Shown here piece after piece: positions 32,420-42,984 of a DNA stretch of 64,000 nucleotides. The notes under the pieces were generated by a model that made no database searches, had not been told where the DNA came from, and worked only from the letters and a program-made list of their open reading frames with translations. Every line of letters starts with the position of its first letter. Positions within the stretch are counted from its first letter, which is position 1. The stretch comes from Silurus meridionalis (lineage: Eukaryota; Chordata; Actinopteri; Siluriformes; Siluridae), in assembly GCF_014805685.1 (NCBI RefSeq), contig NC_060898.1, forward strand, positions 8,832,501-8,896,500. Reading direction: 5' to 3'. The translations under genes were made by a program, and so were the position numbers.

Positions 32420-33400
32420 ATGCTGAAACAAGTCATGTCTCAAATCATGTCCAAGGACTGAATCATCACGATAGATTTGTGGGATGCGTACTTCCACTTC
32501 ATCTACACAAGAAGTTTGCTTTTGGGGTCGATGCATACTAATACTGGATTCTTTCTCGCACTTTCATTCCACACTATCACAAAATGTTTGGATGCTGCTC
32601 TGGCTCCTTTCAGACTCCAGGGCATCCAAATACTAAATTATATAGATGATTAGTTGATATTAGCTTAATCTGAGCACTTTTCAATTGGGCTTCGAGATGT
32701 CGTTCTCACCCACATAAAAAAGTTGGGGTTAAGACTAAATCCCAAAGAGTGTTTTTTCATCAGTACAGAGGATCACCTATCTAGGTGTAGTGTGGGATTT
32801 GACCACAATGTGGGCACATTCGTCTCGGATCGAGTTGATCCTCACGGCCTCACGGAGAGTAAGAGAAGGCAAGTAACTTACTGTAAAGCATTGTCAAAGA
32901 CTGCTGGGTCTGATGGCAGCTGCGTCCAATGTGGTGCCACTTGGCCTCCTGCACATGAGACCCCTGCAGTGGTAGCTCAGAGGGTTTTCCCAAAGGGCCA
33001 GAGGGTTTTCCCAAAGGGGCAACCCACTCCCCATGATCAAAGTCACATGGTGAGCCTTATGGGCCTTAGACATGTATACGAGAAATAGGGTTCCTCTCAC
33101 TGGGCCCTGTTCGGTAGCTCCTTGTCGCATAACGTTAACAAAGTATGCCTCCCTCACAGTATGGAGGGCAGTCATGAGTGGCCACTTTACCCTAGGTCTC
33201 TGGAAAGGGCCCCATCTCTTGTGGCACATCAACTGCCTGGAGATGCTGGCTGTGCTTCTAGCATTGAAGCATTTCCTCTCAGACCTGAGGGGGCATCATG
33301 TGCTGATCAACCATCAGGGGGGGTCATGCCACCTCTACAAGCTGGCAGGACAGATTGTTTACTTTATTATGTGAGAACCCAAGGGAAGGTGCTCTCACTG
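32420..33400 (+). pseudogene. DIRS reverse transcriptase-RNase H remnant
   Basis: Decayed coding gives ITIDLWDAYFHF (palm motif with first Asp) near 32,465-32,500 and TKCLDAALAPFRLQGIQ near 32,580. An NYIDD block near 32,636-32,652 is followed by a stop where DIRS elements usually have tryptophan. HIKKLGLRLNPKECFF follows near 32,715. The RNase H part includes CGATWPPAHETP-adjacent sequence and HINCLEMLAVLLALKHFL (33,225-33,280), where the Glu of 'LE(M/L)LA' is a metal ligand. It copies element RNA into cDNA. Confidence 0.8.
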
Positions 33401-33639
33401 AAGGGCAGTATACATCCCAGGACACCTAAAGCAGGCAGCAGACGCCCTTTCGAGGCAAGGGCCGAGGCCCGGGGAATAAAGGCTCCACCCAGAAGTGGTG
33501 GGGCAAATATGAAGCCCTTTGCTGGCCGGGCAGCCAATGGTTTGCGGACCTGGTAGCCCTTCTAGAACATCCTCCCTGGGAGATTCTCCTCAGGCAGGGT
33601 ATCCTCTCTCAGACAGGGGGCATCCTATTTCACCCATGC

Positions 33640-34600
33640 CCTGAGTTGTGAAGGCTGTGCTGTGGCCCTGGAGGGCCTCTCACCCGACGTTGTAGAGACC
33701 ATTTTCCAGTCCATAGCTCCCTCTATGAAGAGGTCATATACTGCGAAATGGCACCTGTTCACTATATGGTGTGAAAACTAACAGGTTGATCCAGGTAACT
33801 GCCCGGTTGGCCCAGTGCTGGAATTCCTCCAGGAACAGTTCACTAAATGGTTGTCCCCTTCCACCATATAGGTATATGTTTCTGCTATTGCGGCATATTA
33901 TGCTCCACATGCTGAGCAGTTGCTGGAAAAAGACCCATTAATGACAAGTTTCCTTAACGATACCCAGAGGCTGAGGCCTCAGGTGCATTTGCAAATGCAT
34001 CAGAGAAGCATTTGTGGGATCTGGCCATAGTTCTGAAGGCCCTGTACAAGCCTCCATTCGAGCCTTTGCATGAGGCTCCCTTTAAGTTTCCTGCAGTCAA
34101 AACTGTTTTTCTACTGGCCCTTTCTGTGTCCCCCTCTTGTCTATAGTTTACCCTGGGCATTGCCAGTGCCTTTCTCTACCCCAGGGGTATATTCCCAATG
34201 TGCCCTCTGTTACCCCAAGACCAGTTGTGTTCCAGGCATTCTATCCTCCTCCCGTTCGAGCCCCTGACCAGGAGAACCTTAATCGGGTGGTCGGACCATC
34301 TGTTTGTCTGCTACAGTCTGTATAAGTGGGGTCTTCCTGCAGACAACCAGACCCTTAGTAGGTGGATTGTGGATGCTATCTCCTTCTCTTATGAGTCCTC
34401 TCGTCTCCCTGCACCTTTCGGGGACTTTAAGGCCTTTTCCTCTGGAGTTTCTCTCCAAGACATTTGCAATGCTCTGGGCTGGTCCACCCCTCTGGCCTTC
34501 ATTACTGGCCTTCATTAGGTCTTACAGCTTTGACCTTAGCATCACTCCTGGCCCCTCAGTCCGTCGCACTAGCTGTGCCCATCCACACTAGGCAGGGGTT
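33640..34600 (+). pseudogene. DIRS tyrosine recombinase remnant
   Basis: The N-terminal core-binding region reads VVETIFQSIAPSMKRSYTAK-like sequence (33,690-33,750), FLEFLQEQFTKWLSPSTI-like sequence near 33,820-33,870, and VSAIAAYYAPHAEQLL near 33,880. The catalytic part is decayed but shows SYESSRLPAP and GVSLQDICNALGWSTPLAFI (34,447-34,506), the His/Trp-region block of DIRS recombinases. Recombinases of this class use a tyrosine nucleophile; I cannot confirm it here. Several stops and frameshifts occur. Confidence 0.75.
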
Positions 34601-34805
34601 TGTCAGTCTGGCAGTGGTGTACTCTTATTCCAAAGGGTTGTTGACACAGCTTGAGTTCCTGAAGAGGAACGTCTCTAGGTAACCTTTGTAACCCTGGTCC
34701 CCTGAAGGTAAAAGATGCTGCGTATCTGTTCCACACTCTGTGCATACCTGCAAGCACTTCCTTCTCTCTTTGAAACTCGCACCGTCTCCACTGCATGTGC
34801 GTTTA

Positions 34806-34958
34806 TAATGTTCTGGTCTTGACGTCACCCCACTGGTGATGTTGCATCCTTCTATTGGATAAATTACACATGTGGTTCAGAGTGTGGTCACACAGGGGTG
34901 TTCCCAAAGCGTTGTTAATGCAGTGTCTCTGGGAACCAGGGTTACCTAGAGAAGGTCT
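34806..34958 (+). repeat. DIRS terminal repeat with CRE-like palindrome
   Basis: Matches 14,222-14,340 and 15,714-15,850 in order: tgacgtcacccc, gtgatgtt/gtgacatt, gtggttcagagtgtggtcac, gttcccaaagc(g/a)ttgtt and gggaaccagggtta. TGACGTCA at 34,820-34,827 is an exact cAMP-response-element palindrome. Confidence 0.75.
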
Positions 34959-35169
34959 TTGCCCAGGTGTGCATCTAAGATTGTGTTAATATGCCAATAG
35001 TTTATTGCGTTTAGACATTTTTCCTTTGTTATTATAGTCCATCTTTAATTTATAAAATCATATTATTTTTAACATGAAAGTACTTATTATGTGTTTGTAT
35101 GTACTTGCTTATTAGCCTTGCCCCAGGGTCCAAGGAGGGCAGACTGGCAGAGTTGGGATGTGTATTTAC
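34959..35169. other. Unannotated spacer
   Basis: No gene or repeat recognised. The last eight bases (35,162-35,169, gtatttac) are the left target duplication of the hAT-like element. Confidence 0.4.
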
Positions 35170-36001
35170 CAGTGGTGGGCGGTCAGTCCAGCAAAGCCTT
35201 CTTTGTCTATTAGAAGGACTGACCTACATTTACAACCTAAATTCTAATATTTGTTCCATGAAATTGTATACATTTTTTTCTCTTGGCTACACTGTTTACA
35301 ATATGTGTATGTGGATGTTAGATTTTTTGTCTAATAAGTTTTCAGCCTCTATGTGCTGCCATGCTTTGTAACTAGCTTCTTCAATTTCATATTCATATAC
35401 AGCTAGCTGGCCTAGTGTCAGCATTTTCCCGTCCTCTGATTGGTTGGTCAGAGGGAAACTGTTACAGCCAAGGTCGACTAGCAAAACATGCCCATAGCAC
35501 GCTGCACGCATTAATACATCTGAGTTAGACTTTTTTATGCCTACGGAGGAAGAGAAATTGATTTGGTCTCGGTCATACTCAAAAATCCATTTTCAAGAAA
35601 AGCTATACATCGTGAGGAGAGGTCGGCCAACCCTGAAGCTAGCTAGCTTGTCCCAGCCCGGGAAAGTGTTTGTTTGCCACTTCCAGACCAGTGCCTACAA
35701 GCTGTACCACTGGCTTACAGCCTCTGATGAGCGGTGCAAATTATGAGTCTGCATCTCTGTTGAGTAGGTTGTTTTTTGTTTTTTTACATTTTAAATGTTT
35801 TTGTCATTTTATTAGACAAATATTGATTCTGAACTGCTCCAGGTGATGTAGGTGGCACATTTCTGTAATGTTGTATTGTATTGTATTGTATTTTGTATAG
35901 GTTTCTATAATTGTGACGTGATAGTGGTAGTATTAAGAGGTGGGTTAAATCAGGTAAGTCCTCACTGAAGGCCCCTGTACCAAATGCACGGCCCGTCACT
36001 G
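35170..36001 (+). mobile_element. hAT-like nonautonomous element, copy 2, with 8-bp TSD
   Basis: An 832-bp element starts cagtggtgggcggtcag and ends acggcccgtcactg, giving short inverted ends (cagtg(g/a)). It is flanked by GTATTTAC (35,162-35,169) and GAATTTAC (36,002-36,009), an 8-bp target duplication with one mismatch, the length used by hAT transposases. The plus-strand frame 35,537-35,746 encodes EEEKLIWSRSYSKIHFQEKL and later QTSAYKLYHWLTASDERCKL. This resembles, from memory, the N-terminal stretch of ZMYM1-like/hAT-derived fish proteins. No catalytic core follows, so the copy is nonautonomous. Copy 1 lies at 21,985-22,988. Confidence 0.8.
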
Positions 36002-36009
36002 GAATTTAC

Positions 36010-37430
36010 AACCTCTCAATCGGAGTCCATCATCCTACCACTTTTGAGCTACCAATTCCCATGAACTGAGCTACTATTTCAAAGTAATTTGAAAAAGAGC
36101 CACTACTAATCTGCACAAATACATGATAATTTTTTTTACATCTGAATGAACTTGACAAATTAGCAATAAATGTAACGCTATCAATATATGATTAAAAATA
36201 AACTGTGTTTGGGCACATTTCTGTGATTCCATGTGATACTTTGTAACATATTTCTCAAGGGAGGTACTACCATCTACCAAAATTTAGGAAGATGCACTAA
36301 ACGTGACACTTTCTTCACATTCCCAACATGGGGCAAAAGTCCTAATTTTAGCTGAGATTGACCTGTATTCTCGATCGTATAACCTTCTTGATCTGGTGGA
36401 ATTCTTAAGCAGTTCATGTAGACTTCTAAAAAGATGAAGACTTAGAAAGTTATTTAACTACATTTAACAATTCATTTAACATCCATCCATATCTGGATAG
36501 ATGGATGTGAACATACCATATCATATTAAGTCACTGGGTCGCTGAACCATGGCTCACCCTACACTCTGACCCCAGCTTCCTAAAGTTGCTGGGATATGCA
36601 AAGAAATAATTTTACTGTGCTCTAAAGTACACAAGGCAAGTATAACGCACCTCTCCTTCTTTTCCTTCTCTTTCTTTTTAACATGAAAAATATGGATGTT
36701 TCTTTTTTATTCATCTTACAAATTAATTGAATAAGAACTAGAAGCAATTAGACTAAACATCAAAGTACAAATGACAGAAAGTGACTTAAAAAGATAGAAT
36801 ACTACATGTTGTGTTCCTTTAATTGAACAAAATAACTGGCTGGTTTGACTTAAAAATGTAGATTGATATTGCTATATGTCTTTCGATAAGAGTTTATTGC
36901 TGTTTATTTTTTATAGTTTTATGTCTATGTATTTGGTGATACCCTATGCTACTCTAATGTTTTCATAACAGAAATAATTAGTTAGTGATAGGTAGATTTT
37001 TTTGCTCCCTCCTTAAATATTAAAACCAGCTTATACTAGGACTGGTACATGTTACTGACACTGTTTTCCCATCCTGGTCCAGTATAATTTAAACTCAAAG
37101 AATTTGGTTAATAAGCTGATATCTTGGCAGTCAGAATTTAGAGCTATAATCTGCCAATGGTTAGCACTATAACACTATTAACACTATTACTGCACAAATA
37201 ACAACAATAATCAGATTATTTGTCACAAACTAAATCAGGGACTGGTGCCCTCTTTGGGGCATTTATAGCTCTTTACCAATGTGAAAGACTGTGACCCTTA
37301 TGGCCCCGAGTGCTCAGCTGTTCTTAGTAGAACTAAGAATATATCTGTTACTACATTATACATCACTGAACACTCTTCTGGCTTATCTATTTAACAGAAA
37401 CTACTAAGATAAATAAAAGGAAATATATAA
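36010..37430. other. Unannotated intergenic sequence upstream of col5a1
   Basis: AT-rich, with no recognised gene or transposable element. It could contain distal col5a1 regulatory sequence, but nothing in it is diagnostic. Confidence 0.4.
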
Positions 37431-37670
37431 AATATGCACACATTTTCACACAAATGCACATGCAACCACATATTCACATGCATTCACACACAAATACAAC
37501 CACAAATTTACACATTCACACACACATGCAACCACACCTTCACATTCACAGATACCTGCACCCACATATATAAAAATCAAAAAATCATACACACACTCCG
37601 CACACACAAACACCTGCATTCAAATGTTCCTACACACATGCGCACACATTTACAGTACATGCATCGACAC
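37431..37670. repeat. CACA-rich cryptic simple repeat
   Basis: An imperfect run of cacattcaca, caaccaca and cacacaca phrases. The 80-codon His/Thr-rich open frame here (37,434-37,676) is a by-product of this composition. Confidence 0.75.
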
Positions 37671-37674
37671 AACT

Positions 37675-37767
37675 AGTTAAAGAATGAGAAAACTAGTCAT
37701 TCATTCTAACATGGATGCATCCACTGACAGACATTCACACCAAAAGTTAAAGAATGAGAAAACTAGT
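37675..37767. repeat. 23-bp direct repeat, two copies 70 bp apart
   Basis: agttaaagaatgagaaaact plus agt occurs exactly at 37,675-37,697 and 37,745-37,767, about 530 bp upstream of the col5a1 start codon. Function unknown. Confidence 0.9.
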
Positions 37768-37833
37768 TTAAACCCCCTTCCAAAAAAATCCTTTGCGTGC
37801 CAATTAGATGCCATTTATTTCCCCGTGCGTGTC

Positions 37834-37954
37834 TCCTATTCGCCTAACAGAATGTGGGAATGTGCCCCCACCTCAACAACCCTTATGAACCAATGAGGCG
37901 CCCCTTGTTTCTCCAGGGGTGGATCCTATTCCACTGTCAGGATGTGGGAATGCC
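37834..37954. promoter_or_regulatory. Duplicated upstream motif (tcctattc...atgtgggaatg) and CCAAT box
   Basis: Two ~29-bp near-copies lie 90 bp apart, at 37,834-37,862 and 37,924-37,952. Each reads tcctattc, six variable bases, cag, one base, atgtgggaatg. GTGGGAA is the core recognised by RBPJ/CSL, and GGAATG is a TEAD-type core (known motifs; binding is not shown). Between them, ccaatgag near 37,890 is a CCAAT box of the NF-Y type. They sit just upstream of the CpG-rich leader, as expected of proximal promoter elements. Confidence 0.5.
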
Positions 37955-37959
37955 TTCTT

Positions 37960-38301
37960 TCTGCCTTTGGCTCGGAGTTTGAGTGACGCGCGGGCAGGAG
38001 CAGCGCATCATTTCAGCTTGGAAAGAACTACGGCCGGGCGAGAAGGAGAAGAAGGAGAGCTCGCGCGGCCCCCCGCCTCTCCGAACGTCACGCGCGAGGA
38101 CTTTCCGAATTCTCGCTTGAACCGAATGGCTGTATGAGAGACTCGTTCCGGCCATCTCCTCATCTTCTTAATCTTCTTTCCCTCCTCTGGGACGTACAAG
38201 TCCTTCTTCTCTGCACCGGGCCGCGCTCGGCATAACAAAAAGTCCAAAACTAATCCAGTCCCAGATCGTCGCCGCCTCACGCGCGCTGTGTGTGGACGGT
38301 C
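37960..38301 (+). promoter_or_regulatory. col5a1: col5a1 CpG-rich promoter/5' leader region
   Basis: A sharp rise in GC and CpG (gacgcgcgggc, cggccgggcgag, gagctcgcgcgg, cacgcgcgagg, gggccgcgctcgg, tcacgcgcgctg), against an AT-rich surrounding, marks a CpG-island promoter and/or 5' untranslated region. No TATA box is obvious, which suits a CpG-island promoter. The transcription start cannot be located from sequence. A short upstream reading frame (atg gct gta tga, 38,126-38,137) lies within it if transcription starts upstream. Confidence 0.6.
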
Positions 38302-38413
38302 ATGGATAACCAAATCAAGTGGAAAGCGAAACGGAGGCTTAAGGGCGCGCGGCTAGCTTTAACGATGCTCTTGCTCTTCGCCTCAGCAACCACGTCGTCG
38401 CTCGCTGGACCAG
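38302..38413 (+). CDS. col5a1: col5a1 exon 1 coding part: signal peptide
   Basis: Encodes the first 37 residues of a type V/XI fibrillar procollagen chain, secreted into the extracellular matrix where it nucleates and limits fibril diameter. The protein starts MDNQIKWKAKRRLKGARLAL, a strongly basic n-region (eight Lys/Arg in residues 1-17). A hydrophobic core follows (LALTMLLLFASA, residues 18-29), then small residues to the likely signal-cleavage area (TTSSLAGP). The start atg has G at -3 and G at +4. The donor is CAG|GTGGGT at 38,414, after codon position 1. The exon-1 assignment rests on the phase match to exon 2 and on the signal-peptide pattern, since exon 1 itself is poorly conserved. 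It lies directly downstream of a CpG-rich region. Confidence 0.85.
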
Positions 38414-39261
38414 GTGGGTGACGCGTGAATTGAAACCGGATGGGGTGTGAATACTGGTGGGGAATAGACAACCTGGAAGATACTTCCAAGTATTGCACTA
38501 GTAGACTTTTAGAGTAGACATGCTAATTCCAAAGTAACTGATGCAAAACTTTTTGCTCTTTTCTCACTTCTGCAACTTGCTATTTAGTAAAGAAAGAGAT
38601 TGATTTGAGGAAAGGTTGAAACTTTTCTTGTGCACATCAGCAGACAGAAACCAGATGATTCACTGCGCCATCTGTTGCTAGATGACTCGGATACGAGCGC
38701 ACGACATTTTTTAGTTTTAAACGTTTAAATTGCGTGCTCTGAGCATCCGTACCAGGGTCCCCACACACAGCAGATGCAATTTTTCTCTTTCTATGCTACT
38801 TATTAGGTCGCATTATGCACACGATCCAACAAAAGAAATTTAGCCATATTTTTGCGTCTTGTACTGTAACCGTGACACGTAAATAATTAAACATAAACAT
38901 CAAACTCTTCGCTCCCTAAGTTATTGAGATTTTTTAGAGTAAGCTAGATCACTATAGAGCGAGAGTAATTTTTACTGGCAACATTTTTTTTTTTGTTTCC
39001 ATGCGCGCTTTTAGTTTTTTGGCAGAGGGAACATTTTCCCTTTTCCAAGAACCCCGAACGTAATTGAAAAAATATGCGCACTCAGAAACAAGAGGTTTAG
39101 AGTTGTGCGTTAATTCTCTCCTCCTCCTTCTCTTCACCCTCCTCTTTTTTCTTCCTCTTCGTTTTGATAAGAAAACCATGTTTTTTGGGGGGTTTTTTTA
39201 GGATTTTTTTGTGTGTTACTTGTTAATTACGTCCATTAAAGAGTATGTACGGCACAACTGC

Positions 39262-39390
39262 CTTGAAGTCTCGAGCTCGAAAAGGGCGGAGTTCGGGAGC
39301 GCGCCCGCCCGTTATGTTGGGTGGAGCGGCCGCGTGTCATCTCTCTCGCGCAGAGATGCTGAAGACGGGAGGCGCTCGTTCCGTTCCCTT
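39262..39390. promoter_or_regulatory. CpG-rich islet in intron 1
   Basis: About 130 bp of high GC/CpG sequence (tctcgagctcg, gggcggag, gagcgcgcccgcccg, gagcggccgcg, ctcgcgcag, gacgggaggcgctcg) in an AT-rich intron. The gggcgg box is an Sp1/KLF-type site. It could be a downstream promoter or an intronic regulatory element. An open frame spans it (39,211-39,402), but I see no protein motif. Confidence 0.4.
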
Positions 39391-40680
39391 TTATTCAATT
39401 AAACGCCTTCTTTAATTGACTCTAAAAGTGGAACTGCAATGCTTCAAGTTTTTTAAGAATTGTTTAAATGTTCAACACATGTAGTACCTGCTATTCACAG
39501 TGGACTCTGTGTTACACCTGTTGTGGCTATTTATTTATCTATCATTGTATGTGTATTGAGGGTCTATATAGGTTTCTTTTTTTTTCTTTTTATTTTTTTT
39601 GCAAGCTCAGTATTTATAAATTAAATTCAGTTTAAACGATACAAGAAACAAATTCAGCCCAAGTATATAAAAGGTGGGTTTGAGGGTCTGGGTCAGTCAC
39701 ATTCACTACTGAATTGTCACCACTGAATTCCCCTTAATGCCTGAACAATGTTTATTGTTGCTGTGCTCAAACAAAATATAGAAAGAACTTAGCCTTTTGA
39801 AATGACTGTAAAACCTTAAACATTAATACTCTTTGAATCTCAACTTCTTTCACATTGCACAGCTTTCAATTCTCAAACATGTCAAACAACTTTCAGGTTT
39901 ACACAACTGTCTTCACAATTTATAAGCAGTAAGAACATGGTTGTGTCAAATGGGATTTTTTTTTTATCCTTCCTTTCTCAGTCTCTCCAATCTGTCCTGG
40001 GGAATAGAGGGAGGGACAAAAGAGGGGAAAAAACTAGAGGAAAAGCGAAGGGGAGGTGGAGTTCTTTCCATTTGCGATTCCCCACAAATCTGTTCATTGC
40101 ATAGACACTCTTAATTCATAACTCCTTTTTTGCCTTAACTTGAACATGAACCTTACCATCAGCAATTTAAAACTAAGGGTCCACAGGGTGTCTGCAAAAT
40201 ATTCCTACATGTTTTTTCCTGAAAGGTTGATATATTTGAAAGAGCATTACCAGTATGCAATTTGATCTGCCAGTATACTGAGCAACAAATATAAAAATAT
40301 GATTAAAATGAGATTTGCATTAGATTTATGTAGAATCTTACCTTTAATTTTGGTTTTAAATGTAAATGTATATGTAAACTTAATATTAATGTAAAGAAAA
40401 TTTTTAGCATTAACTACAGTATGAATTTAAACATTAAAAGTTCATCTAAATGTAAAACTTTTGTGAAATGTTGTGTTGCAAATCGATACCAACATATTCT
40501 CACATTTTTACAAACAAATGACACAACTTCCTAACTTGGATCATGACCGATAGCTTGAGTATTTTTGTGTTTCCCTTCTCTCAACACAACAGGTTGTACT
40601 AATCAGCTAATTAACAGTTCATCCTGAGTTGCAGTTTGCATGTTAGAGCTGTGAAGACACTAATATTTGCAGTACAGGGG

Positions 40681-40930
40681 CTTTTGCATTTACAGCATAT
40701 GGTAAACACTCTATTTCAGAGTAGCTTACAGTTATCTAATTTAAACAATTGAGCAGCTGAGGGTAAATGGATTAAGGGCCCAGCAGTGACAGCTTGGTAA
40801 TGCTGTAATGCACTTATAAACAAGATCTTATTCATTTTCATCACCACATTATCTGTGTAAAGCTGCTGAGGCAATGATTTTAACCTATAATCTTCAGATC
40901 AGAGGTTTTCAGGACCAGCATTGCATGGAT
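40681..40930. repeat. SINE-like interspersed repeat with embedded L2 tail fragment
   Basis: Left part (40,681-40,810) resembles an abundant otophysan interspersed repeat: 'agagtagcttacagttatct', 'aattgagcagctgagggtaa' and 'aagggcccagcagtgacagc'. At 40,815-40,877, cattttcatcaccacattat ctgtgtaaagctgctgaggc matches the L2 3' UTR. The remainder (cttcagatcagaggttt) resembles the end of the first repeat. The family name is uncertain. Confidence 0.5.
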
Positions 40931-42984
40931 TCAGGATGTTTGTATTAAAATTATTAAATTAAAGAAGTGGCCAAATATATAGATGAATAGGTCAATTTAA
41001 AAGTAGGTAGTACCTATTGTGTTAGCTAGTCAGGTAATCAACTTTTAGTACATTTTACTTACCACTTAAATGCTGTAATTATTTAACATTTATCAGTAAA
41101 TTTAAATATCATTAAAAGTTAATTTTTTTTTATTTAAAATATGTGATCAATTTAATGGGAAAATGTTAAGCCGAAATGTTTTTTCAAATGCTGATTGCCT
41201 CTGCTCTTTCGATGTGTGCTTCCCTGGGAAACATGGTTATTGGTAGTTTTACTGTATTAATTATGAAATCAGTTTGCCTGCTTAAATTGCAAGTTTGTGG
41301 TTGGTGTTTCATTCTTTTGTTTGTTTGTTTAGGTTCAGGCCACACTTTTGGATCTGTGTTGCCATCACTATAACTGGTAACCTCTAAAAGCCTCCAGCAT
41401 TACTGGAAGTAACTAAGCTGGTCACCAGACATGCAAATGCTACATGCATTTCATTTACCTATTTATTTTACACCTGTTATTTTGTATCAGGAACTGATTT
41501 CAGGATTTACCAGATTTAGTGATGACATCCATTTTTGTAATGAGGATTGTAAATTAAGATTGATAGTCTGTTTCAGTTAGACAGCATTGAAGCCATTTCA
41601 GGCCTTAGTCAAAAATAATTAAAATACAGTTGTTCTTTCACTCAACAGTTCTGATTCTCTATCATGGGAGTGATGACTGATGAGAGAGAAAACAGTGTTT
41701 GACACAGGAAAAATAGAAACAGAAAGAGTGTAATGTTTTACTTTGGTTTCTGTGATGTGAATGTTTCTGTGATGCTAAATTGTTGGACTGTTTCATAGAA
41801 ACTAGTATTGACTTGTGGCACAGAATTTTACATTTCACATAATTCAAACAAAAGTTTAACATTTTTCATTTAAATTGAATTAATCCATAAAAACCTATTA
41901 CAAACACTAGATCTGTCCCAGTATATGTATACTTTTTTACCTTTAATATGACTTAATTAGAGTGAATTGTTATTAATTTGCAAGTGTTTGTCAAGTTAAA
42001 ATTCAGACTAGTCTCGCATAAGTTATTGAGTAAAAATTAAACAGTTCTAGAATAAGAGGGGGTTTATGGAATGCCATCTATGGGAGATTTGTTTGAAGCA
42101 CTTAGTTTTCTCTCGTAACCACAAGAAGTAAGGTCAGTGTTGGATTTGATCATTTTACTCCACTACTGTGTCCTTTGCTATATATCTTTAATTTGAGAAT
42201 TGAAGACTAAGGACAATATTTCAGGAAGATAAATAATAAAGAATAAAGTTCTAAAGAAGAAGCTAATAGGGTAGAGAAAGACAAGGAAGGACTAGGAATT
42301 CCTTAACTTGGGTAGATGTATAGAAGGCAAGGTTTCTGGGGCAAGGAGTCACGGGACTGGAGGGTCAAAGATCAGATATTTGGGGTCATGAACCCAACAA
42401 ATTATGCATACACTAGAGATTTATAGTTGTCTCCATGGAGATGCAGAAAGTAAAAGATAAAAGCAAGTGCTTCTGAGTTTGGATCTATTTGTGTATTATG
42501 TTACCATAGTGTGTTTATGCATTATGCCACTGTTTTATCTATATTGGCATCTGTGTCTGTTCAGAGCTCCAGAATTTTTTGGGGTGTCTTTTTGTGTTAA
42601 TTAATATGAACCCTTTGATAAACTGATTAATTAGTCTACAAATGTATGGGTAGATTAAAAAGTGCAAATAGTTTTTTGTTTGTAAATAAAATATTTTTTA
42701 TAATTAATTTATTTGGTTCTAATTTATAAAATCCAAGCAAGGCAGCAGCTTGAATTAGACAATTATGAACCTAATTGAATGCACCATGCAATGACTCCCA
42801 TCAGTTCAATTGAGTAACAAATGTGCGTTTTATTTGTTTTGCCTGCTTCAGTTTCCGATACCTTCAGTTCCAGTCTAAACCAAATGCCTTCTGAACTTTT
42901 ATTTGTATCTGTGTTCTGTTTATTCTGAATAATATACTTACATTCAGTTACATCTGCAGTATGCCTTTCTAATTGGTTAAAGTA

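Larger units (their letters stand above)
32366..34958 (+). mobile_element. DIRS-like tyrosine-recombinase retrotransposon, 5'-truncated
   Basis: Contains, in order on the plus strand, reverse transcriptase/RNase H, the downstream RNase H-linked segment, a tyrosine recombinase, and a terminal repeat ending about 34,950 (gggaaccagggttacc). DIRS elements use a recombinase instead of an integrase and have inverted termini, which fits the terminal repeats seen here and at 14.2 and 15.7 kb. Gag is missing from this copy; a gag remnant of the same type is at 14.84-15.65 kb on the other strand. Numerous stops make it inactive. Confidence 0.85.

Noticed and set aside
37434..37676. 80-codon His/Thr-rich frame that superficially looks like a zinc-binding protein
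   Set aside because: It is read from a CACA-rich simple repeat, and the Cys/His spacing is not regular.
38008..38313. Antisense open frames over the col5a1 leader and exon 1
   Set aside because: CpG-rich sequence yields few stops. There is no domain, and the plus-strand exon explains the locus.
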